From Mesorhizobium shangrilense (GTDB lineage: Bacteria; Pseudomonadota; Alphaproteobacteria; Rhizobiales; Rhizobiaceae): a stretch of DNA of 64,000 nucleotides. Under the pieces are notes generated by a model. The model did no database searches and was not told where the DNA came from. It was given only the letters and a program-made list of their open reading frames with translations. Of this stretch, positions 28,382-36,301 are shown piece after piece. The translations under genes and the position numbers were made by a program. Numbering within the stretch: position 1 is the first letter of the stretch; each line of letters opens with the position of its first letter. The stretch spans positions 682,001-746,000 of the forward strand of contig NZ_JAQGPN010000001.1 of NCBI RefSeq assembly GCF_028826155.1. The letters run 5' to 3'.

Positions 28382-29968
28382 ATGCGGCACGATTTGATCG
28401 ACACGTCGTGCCGCGTGCGGAACCTGGTTCCCTCTCTCCGCGAGGGGAGAGGATGGGCGCTCGTCCTTGCCGGCATGCTCTTCATCGCCGGCGCATCGGT
28501 CGCCGCAGCCGGTTCTCTCGATCTCCCCACCACCCGCAACGACCTTCCGCCGGATGACCTGGGCCGCGTGACGGCCATCACCCGGCCTACGGCGGATTTC
28601 TCCAGGGCCGAGGATTTCGAGAAGATGCAGGGCGGCGCCGGCACGTCGCGCAAGCGGCCGAACCAGGACGCCTTCTCCCATTCCTCCGCCAACATCACCT
28701 TCGAGGAAGAGGCGACGTTCAAGCTAGGCAACGGGCTGTTCCGGAAGAACTGGGTGTCCTCGCCCTCTTCCACCCAGGCGTCCGACGGGCTCGGCCCGCT
28801 GTTCAATGCGCGCGCCTGCCAGAGCTGCCATCTGAAGGACGGCCGCGGCCATCCCCCCGAAGGCGCGGCCGACGCGACCTCGATGTTCCTGCGGCTGGCC
28901 CGCGCAGCCGAAACCGCCGAGGAGCAGCAACTCGTCGCGACGCGCGGCGTGCTCAATCTCCCGGACCCCGTCTACGGCACGCAGCTGCAGGACCGCGCCG
29001 TGCCCGGCATCCCGGGCGAAGGGCGCATGAAGATCGACTACACCGAGGTGCCGGTGACGCTGGGCGACGGGACGCAGGTTTCGCTGCGCAAGCCCGCCTA
29101 TTCCGTCACCGACCTTGGCTACGGCGCGCTCGACCCGCGCACCACGCTTTCGCCGCGCGTCTCGCCGCAGATGATCGGCCTCGGCCTGGTCGAGCAGATC
29201 CACCCCGCCGACATCGCCTCCCGCGCCGACCCGGAGGACCATGACGAGGACGGCATATCGGGCCGGGTCTCGATCGTGCGCGACGAACTGACCGGCGAGC
29301 TTGCGCTCGGCCGCTTCGGATGGAAGGCCACGACGGCCTCGATCCGCCAGCAATCCGCCGACGCCTTCGCCGGCGACATGGGTATCTCCTCGCCCGAGGC
29401 GCCAAGGCATTGGGGCGACTGCACGCAGGCGCAGCCCGCGTGCCTGGAGCAGCCCAACGGCGCGCAGGAGCGGCTCGGCGGTTTTGAGGCGCCGCCGCCG
29501 GTGATGGACCTGGTCACCTTCTATGCGCAGAACCTGGCGGTGCCGGCTCGCCGCGACGTCGACAAGCCCGAAGTGCTCGCCGGCAAGAAGGTCTTCTACG
29601 ACCTCGGCTGCACCGGCTGCCACACGCCGAAATTCGTGACCCGGCGCGACGCGCCCAACAAGGCGCAGTCCTTCCAGCTGATCTGGCCCTATTCCGACTT
29701 CCTCTTGCACGACATGGGCGAAGGACTGGCGGACGGCCAGCAGGCGGGCGACGCCGGCGGCACGGAATGGCGAACGCCGCCGCTGTGGGGGATCGGCCTC
29801 ACCCAGCGGGTCAACGACCACACCTTCTTCCTCCACGACGGGCGCGCCCGAAGCCTCACCGAAGCGATCCTCTGGCACGGCGGCGAGGCTGGGCGCGCGC
29901 GCGACGGATTTGCCGCGCTGGACAAGCCGGAGCGGGACGCGTTGATCAGGTTCTTGGAGTCGCTCTGA
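28382..29968 (+). CDS. di-haem oxidoreductase family protein (COG3488, DUF1111)
   Basis: A 528-residue exported protein with two c-type haem sites: CQSCH (146-150) and CTGCH (about 408). It resembles MauG/cytochrome c peroxidase-like thiol oxidoreductases. It belongs to the conserved imelysin-COG3488-imelysin-DUF1513 set, thought to oxidise iron or pass electrons during periplasmic iron uptake. The N-terminus is odd: the first about 23 codons are encoded by two back-to-back hairpins (28384-28452) before the hydrophobic leader WALVLAGMLFIAGASVAAAG. A GTG at 28415 is an alternative start. The stop overlaps the next ATG (TGATG). Confidence 0.85.
   Translation: MRHDLIDTSCRVRNLVPSLREGRGWALVLAGMLFIAGASVAAAGSLDLPTTRNDLPPDDLGRVTAITRPTADFSRAEDFEKMQGGAGTSRKRPNQDAFSHSSANITFEEEATFKLGNGLFRKNWVSSPSSTQASDGLGPLFNARACQSCHLKDGRGHPPEGAADATSMFLRLARAAETAEEQQLVATRGVLNLPDPVYGTQLQDRAVPGIPGEGRMKIDYTEVPVTLGDGTQVSLRKPAYSVTDLGYGALDPRTTLSPRVSPQMIGLGLVEQIHPADIASRADPEDHDEDGISGRVSIVRDELTGELALGRFGWKATTASIRQQSADAFAGDMGISSPEAPRHWGDCTQAQPACLEQPNGAQERLGGFEAPPPVMDLVTFYAQNLAVPARRDVDKPEVLAGKKVFYDLGCTGCHTPKFVTRRDAPNKAQSFQLIWPYSDFLLHDMGEGLADGQQAGDAGGTEWRTPPLWGIGLTQRVNDHTFFLHDGRARSLTEAILWHGGEAGRARDGFAALDKPERDALIRFLESL
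28384..28452. repeat. palindromic element inside the 5' end of the COG3488 gene
   Basis: Two adjacent inverted repeats: GCGGCACGA (28384-28392) with TCGTGCCGC (28406-28414), and CCTCTC (28431-28436) with GAGAGG (28447-28452). Similar C/G-rich hairpins are common rhizobial intergenic palindromes. Here they are read through in frame as the N-terminal leader. Confidence 0.65.
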
Positions 29969-31203
29969 TGAAACGGCTCGGGCTGCTGACAGTGAACTTT
30001 AGCTCGTTCGTCCTGAGGCCATTCGATCTGTTACCCTCTTCCCTTTCGCCTCCCCACAAGCGGGAGGGACGCTTGGCGCGCGGCAACTCCCCCTCCCCCT
30101 TGTGGGGAGGGGTAAGGGGTGGGGGTGTCCGACGCGCGCGTCTTGCGGCCGTGTTTCTCGCCACCTGCCTGTTCCTCGCGCCAACCCTCTCCGCTCACGC
30201 CGAAAACGCACTGATCGCCCGCACGATCGAAGGCTTTGTCCGGCCGGCCTATGCCGCCTTTCACGAGACGACCGGCAGGCTGGACGCCGCGGCCGAAAAG
30301 CTGTGCGCCGAGCCATCCGAAAACAGCCTTGCAGCCGCGCGCGACTCCTACCGCGCCTCGGTCACTGCCTGGTCGCGCATCGAAGCCGTCCGCTTCGGGC
30401 CGGTGACGGAGCAAAACCGCCTGGAGCGAATCCTGTTCTGGCCCGACCGCAAGAGCATCGGGTTGAAGCAGGTGCAGGCGGCGATCGCCGAGCAGGATCC
30501 GTCGGCGACGGACGTCACCGCCCTGGGCGGCAAGAGCGTCGCCATGCAGGGGCTGGGCGCGCTGGAATTCGTGCTGTTCGGCACAGGCGCAGACGACCTC
30601 GCTTCGGCGGCGGGCGCTTACCGCTGCAGCTATGGGCTCGCCATCGCCGGAAACCTGGACAGCATCGCCGCCGAAGTCGACGCCGCCTGGACCGCTCCCG
30701 ACGGGATCGCCCGGCAATGGACGAATCCTGGCCCGGAAAACCCGCTCTACCGCAGCGACGCCGAGGCGATGACCGAGCTGTTCAACGTGTTCGTCCACGG
30801 CCTCGAAATGGTCCGCGACGTGCGCATCAACGGTTTCCTCGGCAAGACCCCGGACAGCGACAAGCCGAAGCAGGCTGTCTACTGGCGCAGCGCCGCGACC
30901 GTTCCCTCCTTGCGCGCTGATCTCCAGGGCCTGTCGGATCTCTTCAAGGTCGCCGACTTCTCCGGCCAGCTCGGGCCGGACGAAGGCTGGATCGCCCAGT
31001 CGATCGCCTTCGAGTTCGCCAATGCGGATGCCGCGCTGAAGGCGGCGGAAGCGCCCCCTGCCGAGATCCTTGAAGACGGCGCACGGCGCGCAAAACTCGA
31101 CTATGCGCGTCTCGTGACCTCCAGCCTGTCGGAACTGTTCGGCGTGCGGCTGGCGGCTGCGCTCGGTCTCAGCGCCGGCTTCTCCTCGCTGGACGGAGAC
31201 TGA
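29968..31203 (+). CDS. second imelysin family protein (COG3489)
   Basis: A 411-residue periplasmic protein of the imelysin fold: MQGLGALEFVLFGTG (about 195) is the GxxAxEF-type motif, and later helices (EAMTELFNVFVHGLEMVRDV, GFSSLDGD end) follow the family. It starts at ATG 29968, overlapping the COG3488 stop by one base. Its signal peptide hydrophobic core (RRARLAAVFLATCLFLAP, cleaved near AHA) is displaced to about residues 55-76, because a rhizobial palindromic repeat (about 30034-30125) is inserted in frame after the first codons. It acts with the first imelysin, COG3488 and DUF1513 in iron uptake. Confidence 0.85.
   Translation: MKRLGLLTVNFSSFVLRPFDLLPSSLSPPHKREGRLARGNSPSPLWGGVRGGGVRRARLAAVFLATCLFLAPTLSAHAENALIARTIEGFVRPAYAAFHETTGRLDAAAEKLCAEPSENSLAAARDSYRASVTAWSRIEAVRFGPVTEQNRLERILFWPDRKSIGLKQVQAAIAEQDPSATDVTALGGKSVAMQGLGALEFVLFGTGADDLASAAGAYRCSYGLAIAGNLDSIAAEVDAAWTAPDGIARQWTNPGPENPLYRSDAEAMTELFNVFVHGLEMVRDVRINGFLGKTPDSDKPKQAVYWRSAATVPSLRADLQGLSDLFKVADFSGQLGPDEGWIAQSIAFEFANADAALKAAEAPPAEILEDGARRAKLDYARLVTSSLSELFGVRLAAALGLSAGFSSLDGD
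30034..30125. repeat. rhizobial palindromic repeat inserted in frame in an imelysin gene
   Basis: Perfect 12-base arms CCTCCCCACAAG (30049-30060) and CTTGTGGGGAGG (30099-30110), bordered by CCCTCTTCCC and GGGGTAAGGGGTGGGGG. It is translated as a Pro/Gly-rich run (SPSPLWGGVRGGG) before the signal peptide. It is similar in make-up to the copy in the iolE-iolD gap. Confidence 0.85.
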
Positions 31204-31206
31204 CCC

Positions 31207-32304
31207 ATGCGCACGCCGCTGATCGACCGCCGCGCCTTCATGAAGGCCGCCGGGGCGGGTTTTGCGCTCTCGCTATCGCCGCGCGCCCTGGCCGCGACGC
31301 TTTCCGTGGATGCGGTCTATGCCACGGCCTACCAGAGGCGGGACGGCGCTTACGGCGCGGCGATCCTGTCCGAGGACGGCCGCATCCTGCACACGGTCGA
31401 GCTGCCTGACCGGGGGCACGACGTCACCTTCGATCCCGTCTCGCGGCGCTCGGTCGTCTTCGCCCGCCAGCCGGGAACTTTTGCCACCGTCTTCGACCAC
31501 AAGGGGGAGGCAGCGCCGGTGACAATCGCCAGCGTCGGGGGCCGCCACTTCTACGGCCACGGGGCCTTCTCGCCTGACGGCAGGCTGCTCTATGCGACCG
31601 AGAACGATTTTGACAACGCCGCCGGCATGATCGGCGTCTACGATGCGACCGACGGTTTTCGGCGGATCGGCGAATTCCCGACGTGGGGCGTCGGTCCGCA
31701 CGAGGTGCTGCTGCTTGGCGACGGGCGGACGCTGGCCATCGCCAATGGCGGTATCGAGACCCATCCGGATTTCGGCCGGGCCAAGCTGAACATCCCTACG
31801 ATGAAGCCGTCGCTCGTCTTCGTCGACCGCGTCACCGGTGACCGGCTGGAGCATCACGAGCTGCCGCCGGAACTGCACCAGCTCTCGATCCGCCACATGG
31901 ACACCGACGCCGCCGGTGCGGTGTGGTTCGGCTGCCAGCATGAAGGCCCCGCGACCGAGCGGCCGCTTCTGGTCGGTTCGGCGCGGCGGGGCGAAAAACT
32001 GGAGCTGGTCGAGATGGCGGACGGCGTGCTGGGCGGCTTCCGCAACTATATCGGCTCCGTCGCCGCCAACCGGGACGCCGGCACCATCGCCGTGTCCTCG
32101 CCGCAGGGCAACACCATGGCCGTCATCGATGCGGCCAGCCGGAAGATCGTCGAGACGAGGTCATTGGTCGAGGTCTGCGGCCTCGCGCCCGACCTCGACG
32201 GATTCCGCGCGACGACGGGCACCGGCGAGACGCTCGGGCCGGACGGGGCCGAATGGTCCCATCCCGACTATGTCTGGGACAACCACCTCGCGCGCATCGG
32301 CTGA
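31207..32304 (+). CDS. DUF1513 domain protein (COG3490), Tat-exported beta-propeller-like
   Basis: A 365-residue protein with a twin-arginine leader (DRRAFMKAAGAGFALSLSP) and repeated blades such as GRILHTVELPDRGHDVTFDP, YGHGAFSPDGRLLYATENDF and PHEVLLLGDGRTLAIANGG, consistent with a seven-blade propeller. It is the last member of the imelysin-COG3488-imelysin-DUF1513 iron-uptake set, starting 3 bases after the preceding stop. Its molecular role is unknown. Confidence 0.88.
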   Translation: MRTPLIDRRAFMKAAGAGFALSLSPRALAATLSVDAVYATAYQRRDGAYGAAILSEDGRILHTVELPDRGHDVTFDPVSRRSVVFARQPGTFATVFDHKGEAAPVTIASVGGRHFYGHGAFSPDGRLLYATENDFDNAAGMIGVYDATDGFRRIGEFPTWGVGPHEVLLLGDGRTLAIANGGIETHPDFGRAKLNIPTMKPSLVFVDRVTGDRLEHHELPPELHQLSIRHMDTDAAGAVWFGCQHEGPATERPLLVGSARRGEKLELVEMADGVLGGFRNYIGSVAANRDAGTIAVSSPQGNTMAVIDAASRKIVETRSLVEVCGLAPDLDGFRATTGTGETLGPDGAEWSHPDYVWDNHLARIG

Positions 32305-32310
32305 CGAGGC

Positions 32311-33108
32311 TTACGCCTTCAGCAGCCACTCATGCTCCTGCGCGTTATGGAATTTCCAGGTCCGCTTCGGGCCGGCCATGACGTTGAGATAGTAGAGGTC
32401 GTAGCCGTGGCAGGCGGCGCAGGGGTGGTATCCCTTCGGCACCAGCACGACGTCGCCATCCTCGACCGCCATCGCCTCGTCCAGCGAACGATCGTCGGTG
32501 TACACGCGCTGGAAGGCAAAACCCTGCGGCGGGTTGAGGCGGTGGTAGTACGTTTCCTCCAGATAGGACTCCGCCGGCAAATTGTCCTGGTCGTGCTTGT
32601 GCGGCGGATAGCTGGAGGTGTGGCCGCCCGGCGTGATGACCTCCACGACCAGCAAAGAATCCGCCGGCGCGGTCTCGGGCAGGATGTTGGTGACGTGCCG
32701 GGTGTTGGTCCCCTTGCCGCGCACTTCGCGGCCGACATCCTCCGGCCCGATGACGCGGATCGGCAGGCCGCCGCCGAGGCCCGGCGCGGAACACACCGCA
32801 AGTTCGAGCTCCGTTTCCGCCGTCACCGACCAGTCCGAGCCTTGCGGCAGGTAGACCGACCACGGCTTGCCCTCGAACGGCGACATGCGCTCGCCAAGAA
32901 GTCCCAGGTCATTGCCGCCGGCGGTGACCCTTCCCTTGCCGGTCACGAAGACGAGGCAGACCTCGCGCGCGCCGGTTTCGCCTGACGCGACGTCCTCCGG
33001 CGCGAGCCGGTGCAGGTCGAAGCCGACATAGGTCCAGCCGGCATTCTCGGGCGTGACGTGCGACACGCGTCCCCGTTTTCCCTGCGGCTTGACCAGCAGA
33101 CGCGACAT
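32311..33108 (-). CDS. iolB: 5-deoxy-glucuronate isomerase
   Basis: A 265-residue bicupin that converts 5-deoxy-D-glucuronate to 5-dehydro-2-deoxy-D-gluconate in myo-inositol breakdown. The metal site is visible as SSYPPHKHDQ followed by a downstream Glu (ESYLEETYYHRLNPPQGFAF) and the C-terminal VLVPKGYHPCAACHGYDLYYLN, all hallmarks of IolB. Start ATG 33108 has GGAG at 7 bases. It is the last gene of the minus-strand inositol operon. Confidence 0.95.
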   Translation of the reverse strand: MSRLLVKPQGKRGRVSHVTPENAGWTYVGFDLHRLAPEDVASGETGAREVCLVFVTGKGRVTAGGNDLGLLGERMSPFEGKPWSVYLPQGSDWSVTAETELELAVCSAPGLGGGLPIRVIGPEDVGREVRGKGTNTRHVTNILPETAPADSLLVVEVITPGGHTSSYPPHKHDQDNLPAESYLEETYYHRLNPPQGFAFQRVYTDDRSLDEAMAVEDGDVVLVPKGYHPCAACHGYDLYYLNVMAGPKRTWKFHNAQEHEWLLKA

Positions 33109-33112
33109 CGGC

Positions 33113-33313
33113 TCACTCCTTGGCGTCTTCCACGGGCGGCGGGTTGTAGGCGATGAAGAAGGCCCAGACCGCATAGGCGGCGAAGGCCAGCGCGATCATG
33201 CCCCAGAGCTGCGCGCCGTTGACGAACTCGAAGATCGCCCAGCCGATGCAGACCACAACGAGGAGAACGCGCCGCCACAGCGGCCGGAAGAAGGGATGCT
33301 CGGTGTCACGCAT
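33113..33313 (-). CDS. small DUF3329-like membrane protein in the inositol operon
   Basis: A 66-residue protein with two membrane helices (VLLVVVCIGWAIFEFV and MIALAFAAYAVWAFFIAY) and the aromatic N-terminus HPFFRPLWRR. Small proteins of this type sit next to iol genes in many rhizobia. The function is unknown; a link to inositol uptake is possible. It lies between iolE and iolB with short gaps (35 and 4 bases). Confidence 0.75.
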   Translation of the reverse strand: MRDTEHPFFRPLWRRVLLVVVCIGWAIFEFVNGAQLWGMIALAFAAYAVWAFFIAYNPPPVEDAKE

Positions 33314-33348
33314 CGTAACGGTCCTGGACAGGTTGGAACTCGAAATGC

Positions 33349-34266
33349 TCAGGCATTGGGAAAGCCCTGCGTCTCGACGGTATAGCCGGCATTCGTCATC
33401 ACGCGCATCAGTTCCTTGTGGCCGATCTGCGCCATCTTCAGCGGCGGGCTTTTCTTCGGGTCCTGTTCGGCTTCGACCACGAACCAGCCCTGGTAGCCAT
33501 GGTCGGCGAGCCTCTGCACGATGGCCCCGAAATCCAGCGACCCGTCGCCGGGCACGGTGAAGGCGCCGAGCGCGACCGCATCGAGGAAGGATTGGCGGCT
33601 GCGGTCGAGCTTATCGATCACCTCCATGCGCACGTCCTTCACATGCACATGGTTGATGCGGGCGTGATGCTTGTCGATGGCGCGCAGCGGGTCGCCGCCG
33701 GCAAAGGCGAGGTGGCCCGCGTCGAGCAGCAGCGGGATGCCGGGGCCCGAATTGCGCATGAATGCGTCGAGCTCTGGCTCCGTCTCGACCACCGCCGCCA
33801 TGTGGTGGTGATAGGCGAGCGGCATGCCCCGGTCGGCGCACCATTCGCCGAATTCGGTCAGCTTCCTTCCATAGGCGCGCATCTCGTCGTCCATGAGCCG
33901 CGGCTTGGTGGCGAGCGGCTTCGAGCGATCGCCCTGGATCGAGCGGCCGACCTCGCCATAGACGATGCAGGGCGCACTCACCGCCTTGAACAGCTCGATC
34001 ATGGGCCGGATGCGATCCATGTTCTCTTCCAGATCCTCGTTCACCAGCGTACCCGAGAACCAGCCGCCGCAGAGCGTCACGTCGGCCTCCTTCAGGATCG
34101 GCAGCATCACCTTCGGATCGTTAGGGAAGCGGCGGCCCATCTCCATGCCGGTGAAACCGGCCGAGCGCGACTGGCGCAGGCATTCCTCCAGCGACACGTC
34201 ATCGCTGAGCTCCAGCAGGTCGTCGTTCCACCACGCGATGGGGGACATGCCCAGTTTGGCTTTCAC
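33349..34266 (-). CDS. iolE: myo-inosose-2 dehydratase
   Basis: A 305-residue TIM-barrel enzyme of the xylose isomerase-like fold that dehydrates scyllo-inosose. Family landmarks are KLGMSPIAWWNDDLLEL at the N-terminus, TGMEMGRRFPNDP, LAYHHHMAAVVE, LLLDAGHLAFAGGDPL and INHVHVKDVR, holding the acidic/His metal ligands. It is the third gene of the iolC-iolD-iolE-DUF3329-iolB series. A palindromic repeat fills most of the gap to iolD. Confidence 0.95.
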   Translation of the reverse strand: MKAKLGMSPIAWWNDDLLELSDDVSLEECLRQSRSAGFTGMEMGRRFPNDPKVMLPILKEADVTLCGGWFSGTLVNEDLEENMDRIRPMIELFKAVSAPCIVYGEVGRSIQGDRSKPLATKPRLMDDEMRAYGRKLTEFGEWCADRGMPLAYHHHMAAVVETEPELDAFMRNSGPGIPLLLDAGHLAFAGGDPLRAIDKHHARINHVHVKDVRMEVIDKLDRSRQSFLDAVALGAFTVPGDGSLDFGAIVQRLADHGYQGWFVVEAEQDPKKSPPLKMAQIGHKELMRVMTNAGYTVETQGFPNA

Positions 34267-34298
34267 GTCGTTGCTCCGATTGGCCGTCTTTGCATTTC

Positions 34299-34411
34299 CA
34301 CCCCCTCAGGCCCTTCGGACCACCTCCCCTTTCGAGGGAGGAAGGCCACGGAGCTTGGCGCCACTCCCTCCCACGATGGGGAGGGTGCGGAGCGCAGCGA
34401 GGCGGGTGGGG
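34299..34411. repeat. rhizobial palindromic repeat in the iolD-iolE gap
   Basis: Outer arms CACCCC (34300-34305) and GGGGTG (near 34408-34413) enclose two inner hairpins: CCTCCC (34323-34328) with GGGAGG (34336-34341), and CCCTCCCA (34366-34373) with TGGGGAGGG (34377-34385, one bulge). It carries the same C/G palindrome style as 30034-30125. Transcribed within the iol operon, it may affect mRNA stability between iolD and iolE. Confidence 0.7.
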
Positions 34412-34431
34412 TGATCCAGTCTTCTCAGTCG

Positions 34432-36279
34432 CTAGTTCCCCACCCGCAGCCTGACCGCGTCCTCGTATTTCTTGCGCGCCGCATTCACCTGCGTCCGCGC
34501 CGAAACCTCCGGCACCGCGACGTCCCACCAGTGGCCGCCGGCATCCGTCGAGACGAGCGGATCGGTGTCGATCACGATCACCGTCGTGCGATCGTTCCCC
34601 TTCGCCCTGCCAAGCGCCGCCTCCAGGTCGGCTATCGAATGCGCCTTCTCGGCGATCGCCCCCATGCTCGCAGCGTGCGCGACGAAGTCGATCTCGGGCA
34701 ACGTCTCGTGACGCGCATCCTTCAGCAGGTTGTTAAAATTCTCGCCGCCGGTCGCCATCTGCAGCCGGTTGATGCAGCCGAAGCCGCGATTGTCGAGCAG
34801 GACCACCGTGAGCTTCTGGCCGAGCATGACCGAGGTGGCGATCTCGGAATTGAGCATCAGGTACGAGCCGTCGCCGACCATCACCACGACCTCGCTGTCG
34901 GGCCTGGCCATCTTCACGCCAAGCCCGCCCGCGATCTCGTAGCCCATGGTCGAGAAGCCGTATTCGGCGTGGTAGGAGCCCGGCGACCCCGCCTGCCAGA
35001 GCTTGTGCAGTTCCCCCGGCAGCCCGCCCGCGGCGTGCAGCAGGGTGATCTCGGAGCCCATGGCGCGCTGCACGGCGCCGATCACCTGCGCGTCGGAGGG
35101 AAGTGCAGCATTGGTCGCGGCCGTCGCCGTGTCCGCCGCCTTGCGCCACTCCGCCTTGCCGCCCCTGGCGTTCTCGGTCCAGGCAGCGGGCGCCTTCCAG
35201 CCGTCGAGCGCCCTCTCCAGCTCCTTCAGTCCCTCGCGCGCATCGGCGACCAGCGACAACGCCCGGTGCTTGCCCGCATCGAAGGCCTGCACGTTGAGCC
35301 CGATCAGCGTCTTCCCCGCGTTCTTGAACAGCGCCCACGACCCCGTGGTAAAATCCTGCAGCCGGGTGCCGACCGCCAGCACCACGTCCGCTTCCTCGGC
35401 CAGCCGGTTCGCAGCCGACGTCCCGGTGACGCCGACAGCCGCCATGTTGAGCGCATGGTCGTCCGGCAGCGACGATTTTCCGCCCTGCGTCTCGCAGACC
35501 GGAATGCCCGTGGCCTCGACGAACTTCGCCAGCGCCGGCGAGGCTTGCGAATAGAGGACGCCCCCGCCGGCAATGATCAGCGGCTTCTTCGCCGACTTCA
35601 GCGCCTCGGCGGCAAGCTTCAATTCGTGCAGATCTGGACGCGGCCGACGCGGCGTCCACACGCGCTCCTCGAAGAAATCCCCCGGATAGTCATATGCCTC
35701 GGCCTGCACGTCCTGGCACAGCGACAGCGTCACCGGACCGCATTCGGCGGGATCGGTCAGCACCTGCATCGCCCTCGCCAGAGCCGGGACGATCTGCTCC
35801 GGCCGGGTGATCCGGTCGAAGTACCTCGAAACCGGCCGGAAGCAGTCGTTGGCCGAAACCGTGCCGTCGCCGAAACTCTCGACCTGCTGGAGCACCGGAT
35901 CGGGAATGCGGTTGGCGAAGACGTCGCCCGGCAGCAGCAGGACCGGCAGCCGGTTGACATGGGCCAGCGCGGCGGCCGTCACCATGTTCAGCGCGCCCGG
36001 CCCGATGGAACTCGTCGCCGCCATCATGCGGCGGCGGAAATGCGCCTTGGCATAGGCGATGGCGGCATGCGCCATGGCCTGCTCGTTATGAGCGCGGAAA
36101 GTCGGCAGCTCGTCGCGCACCTGGTAGAGCGCCTCGCCCACGCCGGCGACGTTGCCGTGCCCGAAGATCGCCCAGACGCCGCCGAACAGCGGGACCTTTT
36201 CGCCTTCGATCTCGGTCATCTGGCGGGCAAGAAAGCGCGTCAGCGCCTGCGCCATGGTCAGGCGGATGGTCTTTGCCAT
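34432..36279 (-). CDS. iolD: 3D-(3,5/4)-trihydroxycyclohexane-1,2-dione hydrolase
   Basis: A 615-residue thiamine-diphosphate enzyme that opens the ring of the diketone made by IolE. Three TPP-enzyme domains are visible: the PYR domain with the catalytic-type FGHGNVAGVGEAL (about 55), the middle domain (LIIAGGGVLYSQ), and the PP domain with the TPP motif VVMVGDGSYLM...NSEIATS (GDG...N). The start ATG 36279 follows GGAGGAG by 7 bases, better than upstream in-frame codons. Confidence 0.95.
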   Translation of the reverse strand: MAKTIRLTMAQALTRFLARQMTEIEGEKVPLFGGVWAIFGHGNVAGVGEALYQVRDELPTFRAHNEQAMAHAAIAYAKAHFRRRMMAATSSIGPGALNMVTAAALAHVNRLPVLLLPGDVFANRIPDPVLQQVESFGDGTVSANDCFRPVSRYFDRITRPEQIVPALARAMQVLTDPAECGPVTLSLCQDVQAEAYDYPGDFFEERVWTPRRPRPDLHELKLAAEALKSAKKPLIIAGGGVLYSQASPALAKFVEATGIPVCETQGGKSSLPDDHALNMAAVGVTGTSAANRLAEEADVVLAVGTRLQDFTTGSWALFKNAGKTLIGLNVQAFDAGKHRALSLVADAREGLKELERALDGWKAPAAWTENARGGKAEWRKAADTATAATNAALPSDAQVIGAVQRAMGSEITLLHAAGGLPGELHKLWQAGSPGSYHAEYGFSTMGYEIAGGLGVKMARPDSEVVVMVGDGSYLMLNSEIATSVMLGQKLTVVLLDNRGFGCINRLQMATGGENFNNLLKDARHETLPEIDFVAHAASMGAIAEKAHSIADLEAALGRAKGNDRTTVIVIDTDPLVSTDAGGHWWDVAVPEVSARTQVNAARKKYEDAVRLRVGN

Positions 36280-36301
36280 TCCAGAACTCCTCCCATCCCG
36301 A

